DNA of 64,000 bases from Gulosibacter hominis (GCF_904842695.1 NZ_CAJGWQ010000004.1:1-64000); one strand, 5' to 3'; positions 36,096 to 46,538 are shown, counted from the first letter of the stretch. Notes: generated by a model from the sequence alone, not told the origin. Translations and numbers: made by a program.

Positions 36096-38964
36096 GTCCG
36101 GTCAATCCCCACGCATCTTCGCTTTCATCATCGACCTCGACCTCTTCAAGACCCTCATATTGCGCGGCGACAGCGTCACCGCCATAGGGGTCTTCGTCCT
36201 GTTCGGAACCAGTGGGCGAGGCTTCGGCGCTCGCGGGCGGGTCTTCGCCGCGCAGCATCGCCAGCACTGCGGGGAGCTCTTCGGGGGTCACCAACACATC
36301 ACGAGCCTTCGAACCCTCAGAGGGCCCAACGATCTCTCGCGATTCGAGCAGATCCATGAGCCGGCCAGCCTTCGCGAACCCAACGCGCAGCTTGCGCTGC
36401 AGCATCGAAGTCGAACCGAATTGTGAGTTGATGACCAGTTCGGCAGCTGCCAGCAGCGGTTCGAGATCGTCACCGATGTCGCTGTCGATCTCGCGTTTGG
36501 CGGCCGCTGTTTCCACATCCTTCCGGTACTCGGGCTTTGCCTGCTGCTTGACGTGACGCACCACCGAGTGGATTTCGTCGTCGTCGACCCAGGCGCCCTG
36601 CACGCGGATGGGTTTTTGCCCCGCCGGCGAAAACAGCCCGTCACCCTGCCCGATCAGGGTTTCGGCACCAACCTGGTCGAGAATCACGCGACTGTCGGTC
36701 GAGCTTGTCACCGCGAACGCCAAGCGTGATGGAACGTTCGCCTTGATCAAACCGGTCACCACATCCACCGATGGCCGCTGGGTTGCCAGCACCAGGTGGA
36801 TACCGGCGGCACGCGCCAGCTGGGTGATGCGCACAATCGAATCTTCCACATCGCGCGGCGCCACCATCATCAGCTCGGCAAGCTCATCAACCACCACAAG
36901 CAGATAGGGGTACGGCTTGAGTTTGCGCTTCGAGCCCTCTGGCACCTCCACCTCGCCAGCGCGGATCGCGGCGTTGAAGTCGTCGATGTGCCGGAAACCG
37001 AAGCTTTCGAGATCGTCGTAACGCATCTCCATCTCTTTCACCACCCACTGCAGGGCCTCGGCGGCCTTTTTCGGGTTGGTGATGATGGGGGTGATCAGAT
37101 GCGGCACGCCCGCGTACGGGGTGAGTTCCACACGCTTCGGGTCAACCAGCACCATGCGCACCTCTGACGGCTTCGAGCGCATCAGCAGCGACACAATCAT
37201 CGAGTTCACAAAACTCGACTTACCCGAACCGGTCGAACCGGCTACGAGCAGGTGCGGCATTTTGGCGAGGTTTGCCACCACGAAGCCGCCCTCAACGTCC
37301 TTACCCACACCGATCGTCATCGGATGCTTGGCGTTGAGCGCCTTCTGCGAGGTGAGCACGTCACCGAGCCGCACAATTTCGCGGTCGCTATTGGGAATTT
37401 CAACACCGATCGCCGATTTACCGGGAATTGGCGACAGGATGCGCACCTGGTTCGAGCGCACCGCGTAGGCGATGTTTTTTGACAGCTGCGTAACTTTTTC
37501 AACCTTGGTGCCCGGCGCCACCTCAACCTCGTAGCGGGTCACCGTGGGCCCGCGCGAAAATCCGGTCACCTTGGCGTCAACCTTGAACGAGCGGAAGGTT
37601 TCGTTGAGCGCGCGAATGATTTCGTCATTCGCCTCGGTGCGGGTTTTGGGTGCGGCGCCAAGCTCCAGCATCCGCGTTGTGGGCAGCTGGTAGTCATCGG
37701 ATGCGTCATCGCGGCTATCCCACGTGGCGGTTTCGTCGTCGGCAACCGTTGCAAGGGCGTCGGCTTCGGTGGGTTCGCCGGTCGCGCTCGATTTGGATGT
37801 GCTCGGTGTGGCTGGTGCCGATTGAATCGGCGCGCCACCCGATGCATCCGGTAGCGGCGGAAGCACCGTCGTCGCCTGCTGGTCGGCCGATGCGCCGGTG
37901 CCACGCGGCATCTGCGGCAGCACCTGCGTTGGCTGCTGGTCGGGCTGTTCGGCTTCCGGCGGGTTGAATTCGCCCGGTTCTGGCTGCTCAGCAAACAGAT
38001 CATCAAATTCGTCGAGGCGGTTGCCGTCCTCCGGTGCCTGCACACCACCGAGGCTGTCGCGGCGGCGGCCACGACGCCGCTTCGGTTTTTCGGGCTTGAG
38101 TTTGGTGGTCTCGGCACCCTCACGATCAGCCGGATCAACAATCGGGGTGTCGTAGGCCGGATCAACCTCGCGGCCGGTGTTGTTGCGACGCCACCAGGGC
38201 AGATCGTCGCTGGCGGCCGCCGCCTCGGGCTCTTCTTTCGGGGCAGCTGCAACAGCAGTGCCACCGGTCTGGCCGCTGAACATCCAGTGCCACAGCTCGG
38301 TGGCGCGCTGCGGAATCTTTTTTGGCGGCGTCTTGGTCAAAATCAGGATGCTCAGCAAAAATACGAGCGCGTAAAACACGACCGCCGGAATCGGGGTGAT
38401 GAGAAACCCCAGCGGCGCGCCAAAAATCCAGCCGAAAATCCCGCCCGCCGTGGCGATAGCGGGCATCCCCTGCGCCGGTTGCGGTTGCCCGGCAGCCAGA
38501 TGCGCGATCGCCGCCGCCGAAAAGAGCGCAATAAACACGCCCGCAAATACGCGACCGTTGCTGTAGATACTCGCCGGTCGGAAATAGAGCCAGATCGCCA
38601 GCGAAAACAGCACAACCGGCATCGCATAGGAGATCACGCCGAACAGCCCTCCGAAGGTGAAGGCGTTGAGCGTTTGCGCCACCGGGCTCAGCGGCAGGAA
38701 CCACACCATAACCGCACCAATGATGGCGGCGAGCAAAAACACCGTTGGCGCGGTGTCACGACGGTCTTCTTTGGCGAGCTGTTCGCGTCCGAGTGATCGC
38801 ACCGCGCCACCCAAAGCGTGGGCAAACCCGTTCCAGGCACGCGCACCGAAACCGAGTTCATCGTCGGTGAACTGCACCCGCGTGTCGTTGGTTTTCGACG
38901 ACGAGGTGCCCTGCTTTTTTGTGCGCGTTGAATTGGCCCCGCGCTTGGATTGGGACGTCGACAT
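36088..38964 (-). CDS. ftsK: DNA translocase FtsK/SpoIIIE
   Basis: A 958-residue septal DNA pump. Four membrane segments lie near 65-215, followed by a long charged and Pro/Gln-rich linker (about 220-440). The motor domain has Walker [10 protein letters not shown] (near 620), Walker [14 protein letters not shown] and [16 protein letters not shown]. The C-terminal winged-helix gamma domain (about 820-900) reads DNA polarity sequences. I start at the ATG at 38964; an ATG 33 bases upstream is possible. The tail is Asp/Glu-rich. It heads the ftsK-pgsA-cinA-clgR unit. Confidence 0.95.
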   Translation of the reverse strand: MSTSQSKRGANSTRTKKQGTSSSKTNDTRVQFTDDELGFGARAWNGFAHALGGAVRSLGREQLAKEDRRDTAPTVFLLAAIIGAVMVWFLPLSPVAQTLNAFTFGGLFGVISYAMPVVLFSLAIWLYFRPASIYSNGRVFAGVFIALFSAAAIAHLAAGQPQPAQGMPAIATAGGIFGWIFGAPLGFLITPIPAVVFYALVFLLSILILTKTPPKKIPQRATELWHWMFSGQTGGTAVAAAPKEEPEAAAASDDLPWWRRNNTGREVDPAYDTPIVDPADREGAETTKLKPEKPKRRRGRRRDSLGGVQAPEDGNRLDEFDDLFAEQPEPGEFNPPEAEQPDQQPTQVLPQMPRGTGASADQQATTVLPPLPDASGGAPIQSAPATPSTSKSSATGEPTEADALATVADDETATWDSRDDASDDYQLPTTRMLELGAAPKTRTEANDEIIRALNETFRSFKVDAKVTGFSRGPTVTRYEVEVAPGTKVEKVTQLSKNIAYAVRSNQVRILSPIPGKSAIGVEIPNSDREIVRLGDVLTSQKALNAKHPMTIGVGKDVEGGFVVANLAKMPHLLVAGSTGSGKSSFVNSMIVSLLMRSKPSEVRMVLVDPKRVELTPYAGVPHLITPIITNPKKAAEALQWVVKEMEMRYDDLESFGFRHIDDFNAAIRAGEVEVPEGSKRKLKPYPYLLVVVDELAELMMVAPRDVEDSIVRITQLARAAGIHLVLATQRPSVDVVTGLIKANVPSRLAFAVTSSTDSRVILDQVGAETLIGQGDGLFSPAGQKPIRVQGAWVDDDEIHSVVRHVKQQAKPEYRKDVETAAAKREIDSDIGDDLEPLLAAAELVINSQFGSTSMLQRKLRVGFAKAGRLMDLLESREIVGPSEGSKARDVLVTPEELPAVLAMLRGEDPPASAEASPTGSEQDEDPYGGDAVAAQYEGLEEVEVDDESEDAWGLTGRD

Positions 38965-39072
38965 GGGTTCCAGGCTACCGGCGCCCCTGCCAATCACCGG
39001 CCATGCGCGCCGGGTTCGGCATTACTTACCGAATCCCGGCACGCATCCCTATTGATTATTTCGATGCGTTGG

Positions 39073-40806
39073 TTATTCGGATGCAACCTCATCCGAAAAC
39101 ATCACGATCGGCACAATCATCGGCCGGCGACGCTGTTTGGTGCCCGCCCAGCGCCCCACCACGCGCCGAATCGATTGCGAGAGCCGGTACTGGTCACGCA
39201 CACCGTCCGCGAGCGCATCCTCAATCGCCTTGCGGGTCTGCGGCAGGATCGTTTCGAACACCGAGTCGTCGGGAGCGAAAGCGCGCGCGTGGATTTCGGG
39301 GCCGGCAACGATTTCACCCTCGTTGGGGTCGACCGTCACATAAATCGAAATAAAGCCCTCGGTCGCGAGCACGAGCCGGTCTTTGAGGTCGTCTTCGGTG
39401 ACCTCGCCAACGGTCTTACCGTCGACGTACACGAAGCCCACCGGCACCTGACCCACCTTGCGCGGCACACCGTTTTCGAGGTCGATAACGCCACCGTTTT
39501 CGGTGATGACGCAGTTTTCGGCCGGGGTGCCCGAGAGCTGGGCGATTTTGGCGTTTGCCACCAGATGACGGTATTCACCGTGCACCGGCATGGCGTACTT
39601 GGGTTTGACCACGTTGTACGCCTGCAGCAGTTCACCGGCAAACCCGTGCCCCGAAACGTGCACGTGAGCGTTGCCCTTGTGCAGCACCTCAGCACCGGCC
39701 TTCATGAGGTTGTTGATCATATTCGACACCGGCACCTCGTTGCCGGGCACGAGGCTGGATGCGAGCACAACCCGGTCGCCCTCACGCACCGAAATATTGT
39801 GGTTGCCCTGGGCGATGCGGTTGAGCACCGCGAGGGTTTCGCCCTGCGAACCGGTGCACACAAATACGACCTGGTGGTCGGGCAGGCTCAGCGCGGTTTT
39901 TTCGTCAACCAGCAGGCCTTCCGGCACGTTGAGATAGCCGAGATCGGCCGCGATCCCCATATTGCGGCGCATCGACCGGCCCACAAGCGCAACTTTGCGG
40001 CGGTTGTCGGCGGCGGCGTTGATTACATGCTGCACGCGATGCACGTGGCTGGCGAAGCTGGCGACAAGCACCTTGCCCTTGGCGGTGCGAACCGCTTCGT
40101 GGATGGCCGGTGCAACCGAGCTCTCCGATCCCGAGTGGCCGGGCACTTCGGCGTTGGTCGAGTCGCACAGGAACAGGTCAACGCCTGCCTCCCCCATCCG
40201 GCCCATGGCACGCAGGTCGGTGAGTCGCCCATCCAGCGGGGTTGGGTCCATCTTGAGGTCGGCGGTGTGGATGAAATTACCCGCTGCGGTGGTGACGTGC
40301 ACGCCGAGCGAGTCGGGAATCGAGTGGTTGATGGCGATGAACTCGCAGCGGAACGGCCCGAAATCTTCAACGTCGCCCTCGTGCACGGTGAGCGTGTAGG
40401 GGCGGATGCGGTGCTCGCGCAGTTTTGCTTCGACCAGTGCCAGCGTCAGCGGTGATCCGATCAGCGGAATATCGGGCTTGCGCTTGAGCAGATAGGGCAC
40501 GCCACCGATGTGGTCTTCGTGGCCGTGGGTGAGGAAGATGCCCACCACATCATCGAGCCGGTCGTACACCGATTCGATATCGGGCAGGATGAGGTCAACA
40601 CCCGGCTGGGTCGACTCGGGGAAGAGCACACCGCAGTCGATGATCAGCAGTTTGCCGTTGATCTCGAACGAGGTCATATTGCGGCCGACTTCGCCGAGCC
40701 CACCGTGCGGAATGATGCGGAGCACATCCCGCTTGAGTTTGGGGAGCGTGACCGGACGTGCCTCGTTAGCGGCGGCGCCGCGGGCAGATTTTGTGTTTTG
40801 TGTCAT
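39073..40806 (-). CDS. rnj: Ribonuclease J
   Basis: A 577-residue metallo-beta-lactamase/beta-CASP nuclease with 5'-3' exo- and endonuclease activity in mRNA decay and rRNA maturation. Motifs: GGLGEVGRNM, the zinc signature FLTHGHEDHIGG (near 90), INHSIPDSLGV, HTADLKMD and the beta-CASP SGHGFAGE, with MPVHGEYRHL near 395. It lies 63 bases after dapA, a conserved dapA-rnj-ftsK arrangement. Confidence 0.95.
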   Translation of the reverse strand: MTQNTKSARGAAANEARPVTLPKLKRDVLRIIPHGGLGEVGRNMTSFEINGKLLIIDCGVLFPESTQPGVDLILPDIESVYDRLDDVVGIFLTHGHEDHIGGVPYLLKRKPDIPLIGSPLTLALVEAKLREHRIRPYTLTVHEGDVEDFGPFRCEFIAINHSIPDSLGVHVTTAAGNFIHTADLKMDPTPLDGRLTDLRAMGRMGEAGVDLFLCDSTNAEVPGHSGSESSVAPAIHEAVRTAKGKVLVASFASHVHRVQHVINAAADNRRKVALVGRSMRRNMGIAADLGYLNVPEGLLVDEKTALSLPDHQVVFVCTGSQGETLAVLNRIAQGNHNISVREGDRVVLASSLVPGNEVPVSNMINNLMKAGAEVLHKGNAHVHVSGHGFAGELLQAYNVVKPKYAMPVHGEYRHLVANAKIAQLSGTPAENCVITENGGVIDLENGVPRKVGQVPVGFVYVDGKTVGEVTEDDLKDRLVLATEGFISIYVTVDPNEGEIVAGPEIHARAFAPDDSVFETILPQTRKAIEDALADGVRDQYRLSQSIRRVVGRWAGTKQRRRPMIVPIVMFSDEVASE

Positions 40807-40869
40807 GAAGTACCTGTCGTTGAGCGAAGTGCGCCGGGCTGGTCAGACGGCACTGCTGATGGGACGCGA

Positions 40870-41844
40870 CTAGCGCGTGGTGCCCGCGATTCTTGGCAGC
40901 GCGCCACCAGCGGCAGCGTTGCGATCGGGCCGGAAGTTTGAAAAGTCGATACCGTCGAGGCCCTGCACCTTGGCAACATCATCTTCGATGAGGGTTGCCT
41001 CCCACTCTTCGGGTCCAACGAGCGGGAGCCGCACGCGCGGGGTCGAGATTCGGCCGAGGCCGTGCAGCAGGTACTTGGTCGAAACGGTACCGGGAACGTG
41101 GGTCATCGTGGCTCGCGCCAGCGGTTCAAGCAGCCGGTGCTGCTCGGTGGCCGCGGCCAGATCACCGCGATTGACCGCATCCACCATAACGCGGTATGGC
41201 TGCGGGGCAATATTCGCGGTGACGCCAATGAGCCCCGACATGCCGATTGACAGCGATGGCAGCACCATCGGGTCGTCGCCAGAGAAATAGAGCAGGTTGG
41301 TTTCGTTCATCACTCGCGATGCCTGCGCGAGGTCGCCCTTGGCATCTTTTACCGCGAGGATGTTCGGGTGCTTGGCAAGCCGGATGATTGTCTCGTAGGC
41401 GATGGGGATGCCGGTGCGGCCGGGAATGTCGTAGAGGATCATCGGCAGGTCGGTCGCATCCGCGATCATGCGGAAGTGAGTGAGGACGCCCGCCTGGGTG
41501 GGTTTGTTGTAGTAGGGCGTGACCGCCATGATGGCGTCGGCGCCGGCTGCCTCTGATTGTTTGGCGAGCTGGATGGCGTGGGCGGTTTCGTTGGAGGGGC
41601 CGCCCTGGATGACCTTGGCGCGGTCGCCTGCAACCTGCTTGGCGACGCGCACGAGCTTGAGCTTTTCGGCGTCGGTGAGGGTTGAGGTCTCGCCAGTGGT
41701 GCCCGACACGACGATACCGTCGGCGCCGCCGGCGACCACTGCCTCGACGTGGCGTTCGACGTCGGCCCAGGCGACCTCACCCTCATGGTCCATGGGGGTG
41801 ATGAGCGCAACGAGGACCTGGCCGAAAGGATTTTGAGCAGTCAC
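40870..41844 (-). CDS. dapA: 4-hydroxy-tetrahydrodipicolinate synthase
   Basis: A 324-residue aldolase that condenses pyruvate and aspartate semialdehyde, the first committed step of the diaminopimelate/lysine path. Motifs: GTTGETSTLTDAEK (near 45), the catalytic Tyr in VTPYYNKPTQ and the Schiff-base Lys in ILAVKDAKGDL (near 175). The presence of an intact dapA contrasts with the degenerate dapF-like gene upstream. It is divergent from trmB across an unusual repeat-rich region. Confidence 0.95.
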   Translation of the reverse strand: MTAQNPFGQVLVALITPMDHEGEVAWADVERHVEAVVAGGADGIVVSGTTGETSTLTDAEKLKLVRVAKQVAGDRAKVIQGGPSNETAHAIQLAKQSEAAGADAIMAVTPYYNKPTQAGVLTHFRMIADATDLPMILYDIPGRTGIPIAYETIIRLAKHPNILAVKDAKGDLAQASRVMNETNLLYFSGDDPMVLPSLSIGMSGLIGVTANIAPQPYRVMVDAVNRGDLAAATEQHRLLEPLARATMTHVPGTVSTKYLLHGLGRISTPRVRLPLVGPEEWEATLIEDDVAKVQGLDGIDFSNFRPDRNAAAGGALPRIAGTTR

Positions 41845-41898
41845 CCCTCCAGGTTAGCGCGCCTGCCGACCTGCCGGCCCCTGCCTGCCCTGAGCCAG

Positions 41899-41979
41899 CA
41901 GCTGCCTGCCCCAGCCCCAGCCTGTCCTGCTGCCTGCTAACTGCAGCTTGCCTGCTCAGCTGCCTGCCCCAGCCCCAGC
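41899..41979. repeat. 23-bp direct repeat, two copies
   Basis: An identical 23-bp C-rich sequence (beginning CAGCTGCCTGCC) occurs at 41899-41921 and 41957-41979, 58 bp apart, within a longer run of CCTGCC-like units. Confidence 0.85.
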
Positions 41980-41990
41980 AGCTGCTGCGG

Positions 41991-42172
41991 ATTTTTGTTT
42001 CCTGCGATCAGAGTTTTGTTTCCTGATTTTTGTTTATTGGCTGCAAAACGGGATATCTGGCGGGATTTGTGTGTCTCCGCGGCAACTTTTGCAGCCAGGA
42101 AACAAAGTTCAGTTCTCGGATGAGACCAGGAAACAAAAATCAGCACGGGGATGATGTCAGGAAACAAAATTC
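41991..42172. repeat. Palindromic element with 31-bp-periodic motif
   Basis: The motif CAGGAAACAAA occurs three times at exactly 31-bp spacing (42096, 42127, 42158). Its reverse complement occurs at 41991-42004 and 42012-42025, with a degenerate third copy at 42027-42039. A perfect inner inverted repeat GGCTGCAAAA/TTTTGCAGCC (42039-42048 and 42087-42096) lies between the two sets, so the whole can fold as one long imperfect hairpin. Confidence 0.85.
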
Positions 42173-42268
42173 TGTAGGGCCTGGATGCCTCGATGCCTGG
42201 ATGCAGGGGCAGGCTTTGCAGGGATGCAGGGTGCGGCGGGTGCGGGGAACTTCGGCGACAATAGGGGG

Positions 42269-43171
42269 ATGCACGAGGACGCATCCCAAAATCAGCCAAA
42301 AACCGCCGCCGACAGCAAACGCCGCCAGCGAGTGCGCTCGTTCACGATGCGCGGACAGGTGCGCATGGCCAAAGACTTCGAGGATGTGCTCGCCGAACAC
42401 GGCGACACCTACATCATCCCCGCGCCCAAGGGCGGCGCGACCGCATCAATTGCCGAGGATGCGTTCATCGACCTGCGCGAAGCGTTCGGCCGCGATGCCG
42501 AGCTGATTGTCGAAATCGGCCCCGGCAACGGCGAACAGCTCGTGCATGCAGCACAGCAGCATCCCGAACGCAATTTTCTCGCCGTCGAAGGCTGGGGCCC
42601 GGGCGTGGCACGCTGCGTGGCGAACGCGGCCCGCGCCGGCGTCACGAATGTGCGCGTGCTCGAAGCGGATGCAGCCCAAGCCCTACCGGTGGTGTTCGGG
42701 CTCGAAATTGTTGACGATCCATCCTTTGTCGCCGGGGGCTTCGGGGTGACGGCCCTCGGCACCGGCAAAACCACCGGCCGCGTCGACGCGAGCCGGCCGG
42801 GGTCCGCGAATCCTCGCGCGCTCGAGGTGTGGACGTTTTTCCCCGATCCTTGGCGCAAGGCACGGCATCACCGCCGACGCCTGGTGAGCGATCTGTTTGC
42901 AAACACGGTCGCCGGCGTGCTGCAGCCGGACGGTGTGTGGCGGCTCGCGACTGACTGGCGCGACTATGCCTGGCAGATGCGGGATGTGGTGGAAGGCAGC
43001 GAGCACTTCACCAATCCGCACGTCGGCGAGCGCCCCGACCCCGAAGACCGCGAGCCCGAGCGCGGTGGCTTCGCCCCGCGCTTCGAAGGCCGGATGCTCA
43101 CCCACTTTGAGCAGCGCGGCCACGACGCCGGCCGTCCGCCGCACGACATTGTCGGGGTGCGCCGCAGCTAG
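42269..43171 (+). CDS. trmB: tRNA (guanine-N7-)-methyltransferase
   Basis: A 300-residue enzyme that makes m7G46 in tRNA. SAM motif ELIVEIGPGNGEQL (near 88) and the signature TFFPDPWRKARHHRRRL (near 190) are typical, with TDWRDYAWQM near 230. Between the first acidic strand and FFPDPW there is an insertion of roughly 40 residues (about 145-185) absent from short TrmB proteins. The ATG at 42269 is preceded by AGGGGG with almost no spacer, so translation may start without a leader. It is convergent with an ABC transporter gene. Confidence 0.92.
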   Translation: MHEDASQNQPKTAADSKRRQRVRSFTMRGQVRMAKDFEDVLAEHGDTYIIPAPKGGATASIAEDAFIDLREAFGRDAELIVEIGPGNGEQLVHAAQQHPERNFLAVEGWGPGVARCVANAARAGVTNVRVLEADAAQALPVVFGLEIVDDPSFVAGGFGVTALGTGKTTGRVDASRPGSANPRALEVWTFFPDPWRKARHHRRRLVSDLFANTVAGVLQPDGVWRLATDWRDYAWQMRDVVEGSEHFTNPHVGERPDPEDREPERGGFAPRFEGRMLTHFEQRGHDAGRPPHDIVGVRRS

Positions 43172-43211
43172 CCGGCGCAGACAAACTCAAGAGGATGCGG
43201 TAACACTCGCC

Positions 43212-43997
43212 CTAGAATCCGTTGGCGCGTAGCCAGCCCAACAGCTGGTCTTCGCGCTCGACCGCGCACTCGGCACGCCAGCTACCGAGCATCAGCTCAT
43301 CGACCAGGCGACCGTCACGCAGGTACACCACGCGATCGGCTCGGGCGGCGCTTGAAGGGTCGTGGGTGACCATCATGATGGTGGTGCCGTCGCGGTGGAC
43401 ATCAGAGATCGCATCCATCACTTCGGTGGTCATGCGGCTGTTCAGCGCACCGGTGGGTTCATCGGCGAACAGCACTTTGGGTTCGGTGGCAAGGGCGCGG
43501 CAGATGGATGCCCGCTGCAGCTGACCGCCAGAGACTTCGGTGATGCCGTGAGTGGCGACGTGGTCGATGCCGAAGCGAACAAGCAGCCCGTCGACACGAG
43601 CTTCTACTTCGGCACGGCCCTTCGGCTGTGCCTTGAGTGCGGGCAGCAGGATATTGTCACGCACATTGAGGTTGGGAAGAAAGTGTGCTTGCTGGAAGAT
43701 GAACCCCATCTCGGTGAGCCGCACACGACTCATCTGCCGATCGTTAAGTTCGGTGAGGTCACGATCACCGAGCCGCACACTGCCCGATGTTGGCCGATCC
43801 ATCCCGCTCACCGAATACAGCAGTGTTGATTTGCCAGACCCCGAGGCACCCATCACGGCCAGAAATTCGCCCTCACGCACCTCGAGGTCGATGCCATACA
43901 GCACCTGTGTGGGCGGTTCTGTTGAGTAGTAGGTCTTTTCGAGCCCGCTGGCGCTGAGCGCGGGACGTAGAACCGGTCGGGCGCTAACAGTGGTCAT
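43212..43997 (-). CDS. ABC transporter ATP-binding protein, MacB/LolD type
   Basis: A 261-residue ATPase. Walker A GASGSGKSTLL (near 50), Q-loop FQQAHFLPNLNV, signature VSGGQLQRASICRAL and Walker B VLFADEPTGALNS are intact; the ADEPTGAL form is typical of the LolD/MacB/FtsE group that works with FtsX-type permeases. It lies 99 bases downstream of such a permease. The substrate could be a peptide, antibiotic or lipid. Confidence 0.9.
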   Translation of the reverse strand: MTTVSARPVLRPALSASGLEKTYYSTEPPTQVLYGIDLEVREGEFLAVMGASGSGKSTLLYSVSGMDRPTSGSVRLGDRDLTELNDRQMSRVRLTEMGFIFQQAHFLPNLNVRDNILLPALKAQPKGRAEVEARVDGLLVRFGIDHVATHGITEVSGGQLQRASICRALATEPKVLFADEPTGALNSRMTTEVMDAISDVHRDGTTIMMVTHDPSSAARADRVVYLRDGRLVDELMLGSWRAECAVEREDQLLGWLRANGF

Positions 43998-44096
43998 CTT
44001 GTCTCATTTCTCGGCAGCAAGCCTGATGCTGTGGTCAAGGATGTTCGGTGTGGTTTGGGAGGTTATTGCTGAGTAGCAACTGCAGACTCGTTCTGG

Positions 44097-46478
44097 TTAG
44101 GCACGTAGCCACGCGCTGGTGTCATTGCGTCGCAGCCGTGCCGAAACAGCTATTGCCGCAAGCATGCCGACTGCGATCAGCAGCAGTGGGTAGACGACGT
44201 ACACGAGCAGCGGATTGGGGATGAACTTCAGGCTGGCAATTCCCAGGCCACTGGCTGAGGTGGCGGCCCCGACGAAGAACTCTCCGAGCGAGGCTGTCAC
44301 CAGCACACCGACCACGCCACCGAGCACGATGGCGGCACCGGCTTTGAACCGCAGTTGCCACGAAAGTTCCGCTCCCGAGAAGCCGAGCGCCGAAAGTGCC
44401 CCGGCGCGGCGGCGTTCGCGGCTGAGCCGAAGCCCCAAAAAGAGGCTGGTGATCAGCGCCACGACACCAAGCGCAAACACGAGGGTGACCACCGCGGCAC
44501 TCGCGAACGCATCCGTGACATAGCTCAGCGTTTGTTGTACATACTCACGCATCGGCACGGCCGCGGCAGCCGGGAACCGTTTGCCATATTCGGCAGCCAA
44601 AGCGGTCGCGTCTTCCCCAGTAGCAACGGCTGCGTAGTAGACGTATCCGGTGACCGCACCCACCGGCTCGCCCTGGAGTTTCGCGGTGCGGCCGCCACTG
44701 GTTACGTCCTGGTAGATTCCGCTGACCGTCAGTGTCACGGTTTCACCGCCACGACGCAGTGTGAGTGCATCACCGGCACCCACCCCGTATTCGTCGGCGT
44801 TGAGCACCGACAGTGCAATCTCTCCGGTTTCGGGGCGCTCACCGTGCAGATATTCAATGCCGCTACCCGAGTAGTCGCCAACTTCAATCCGCAGCGATTC
44901 CCACCCTTCGGTCCCTTTCACCTCGGCGAGCTCGTTGGCGTATTCACGCACGCCAGTAAGTCGACTATCGGCCGCGAGCGCGGGCGACAGCTCGTCGTGC
45001 ACCCGCTCAGCCTCGGCCGTGAACTGCAGGTCGATGCGCAGGTCGGCCTCGGGCGCCCCCATATAGGTGACAAACTTCGGGCTTTGGAAGGTGGTGAGCA
45101 GATTAGTGGGCAGGGTCATCAGCACTGCAGCGAGCAAGAACACCAGTGGCAGCAGCACCCACTGGCCGCGCTCGGCCCGAAGGTCGATCAGTGCCAGGCG
45201 ACGGTTAATGTTGCCGCCGCGGAAGCTGGCGAAAGCTGAACGGCGCACGCTACGCGCCAACCGCTTCGCCCGCCGTGCGGTGCGACGCTCGTCGAGGGTT
45301 GAGCCGTGCACCAGAGCGCTTACCACCTGGATGCGGTTGATGGCTCGCAGTACGCCGCGCGCGATACCGAACACGATAGCCACCACGCCCACTAGTGCCA
45401 ACACCGGGGCAAGGACGGTTGCCGCCGTAACCGGTGCCGCCGCATAGTTCGCCTGAATACCGCGGGTGAGGGTCTGCGTCGCAAAAATAGCCAGCACACC
45501 GCCAACGACGGCGGCAGACGCGGTCATCACCGCATATTTTGACAGGTAGAGCCCCGAAATGGTGCGGTTGGGCAAACCAATCGCCTTCATCGCCCCGATC
45601 TGCCGCACTTCGTCGTAGAGCGTGCCGCGAATCACGAAGCGCACATTGAGCAGGGCGATCGCAATGAGCAGCAGGCTCGCAAACATCAACGCGACCGCTA
45701 CTAGCCCATCGCTAATCGCGTTGATCATGCGGATCATGTCGCCCGTAACCGCCTGGCCGTTTTTCGGCAGCGACTCATCACGCTCATAGGCAGTCTGGAA
45801 GGTGCTCGCTTGACTCGAGTCCTCGAGGCGGTATTCGACGATGATCTCGGGAATACCACCGTCGGCACGAAGGGTAGCGAAATCGGCGTCGGCGACTACA
45901 AAACGAGTTGCGGAAGACAGCGAGGATGCCATTTGTGAGTCGCGCACAAATCCGGCGATCGTCAGCGTTTGGGCTCCCTCCTCGGTTTGGATGTGCAGCT
46001 CGTCGCCGGCTTTCAACGCGAAACGCTGCTGGAAGGCCACCGGTACGTAGATCTCCCCTACCGCCGGCTGTACGATCTCTCCGGCCTCGTCGAGCAAGAA
46101 GTCAAACTCGGCGTTTTGGGTGACGAACAGGTTGTCGATCAGGCTCTCAGAAAACTCTCCCGACTCACCTGTGCCAGGCCGCGACCAGGTGAGCGCGGCA
46201 CTGTCGTACCCGACCATTTCTTCAATCAGCCAGGCATCGATTTCGGGATGTTCAGCAGCGAAACGCTCCAGCGCATCCGGGTCGTAATCGCCACGGTGCA
46301 TCTGCAGAAAATGTGGCGGTTGAGCGACTGTGAACAGCGCGTTTACCGCTCCAACGGTACGTTCCATCACCATCGCACCAGTGGCCATTAAGAACGAACT
46401 GAGCACGAGCACAAGCAGCAGTGCCAGGTTGACACCGGGATTTCGCCGCAGGTCATTGAGCGCGTATTTGAGGTTCAT
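44097..46478 (-). CDS. FtsX-like ABC transporter permease
   Basis: A 793-residue permease with two FtsX units. A first membrane segment (about 14-38) is followed by a large external domain (about 45-255), three segments (about 258-375), a short cytoplasmic stretch, another segment (about 435-460), a second external domain (about 465-650) and three final segments. This architecture matches actinobacterial exporters or resistance pumps. It follows an Hsp70-like gene after 60 bases and precedes its ATPase. No dedicated regulator is adjacent. Confidence 0.87.
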   Translation of the reverse strand: MNLKYALNDLRRNPGVNLALLLVLVLSSFLMATGAMVMERTVGAVNALFTVAQPPHFLQMHRGDYDPDALERFAAEHPEIDAWLIEEMVGYDSAALTWSRPGTGESGEFSESLIDNLFVTQNAEFDFLLDEAGEIVQPAVGEIYVPVAFQQRFALKAGDELHIQTEEGAQTLTIAGFVRDSQMASSLSSATRFVVADADFATLRADGGIPEIIVEYRLEDSSQASTFQTAYERDESLPKNGQAVTGDMIRMINAISDGLVAVALMFASLLLIAIALLNVRFVIRGTLYDEVRQIGAMKAIGLPNRTISGLYLSKYAVMTASAAVVGGVLAIFATQTLTRGIQANYAAAPVTAATVLAPVLALVGVVAIVFGIARGVLRAINRIQVVSALVHGSTLDERRTARRAKRLARSVRRSAFASFRGGNINRRLALIDLRAERGQWVLLPLVFLLAAVLMTLPTNLLTTFQSPKFVTYMGAPEADLRIDLQFTAEAERVHDELSPALAADSRLTGVREYANELAEVKGTEGWESLRIEVGDYSGSGIEYLHGERPETGEIALSVLNADEYGVGAGDALTLRRGGETVTLTVSGIYQDVTSGGRTAKLQGEPVGAVTGYVYYAAVATGEDATALAAEYGKRFPAAAAVPMREYVQQTLSYVTDAFASAAVVTLVFALGVVALITSLFLGLRLSRERRRAGALSALGFSGAELSWQLRFKAGAAIVLGGVVGVLVTASLGEFFVGAATSASGLGIASLKFIPNPLLVYVVYPLLLIAVGMLAAIAVSARLRRNDTSAWLRA

Positions 46479-46538
46479 GAGTCATTTCTCTTAGTTGAGC
46501 ACCCAGCCGTTGCCCTGAAACCAGATGGCTGTCCCCGA

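Larger units (their letters stand above)
41845..42268. other. Repeat-rich divergent intergenic region, dapA and trmB
   Basis: This 424-bp gap must hold both promoters, yet most of it is repeats. First come C/T-rich CCTGCC-type repeats (41870-41980), then a lower-GC palindromic core (41991-42172), then GATGC-rich sequence (42180-42240) that partly mirrors the first part (GGGGCAGGC against GCCTGCCCC). Short open frames here change frame at each repeat and are not credible genes. Confidence 0.7.

Noticed and set aside
42096-42172. CRISPR array reading of the 31-bp-periodic motif
   Set aside because: Only three units, the shared part is about 11-15 bases with short non-unique spacers, the copies occur in both orientations, and no cas gene is present.
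41937-42299. 120-codon minus-strand open frame across the repeat region
   Set aside because: Its sequence is simply the translation of repeats; each 31-bp unit shifts frame and no ribosome-binding site precedes it.
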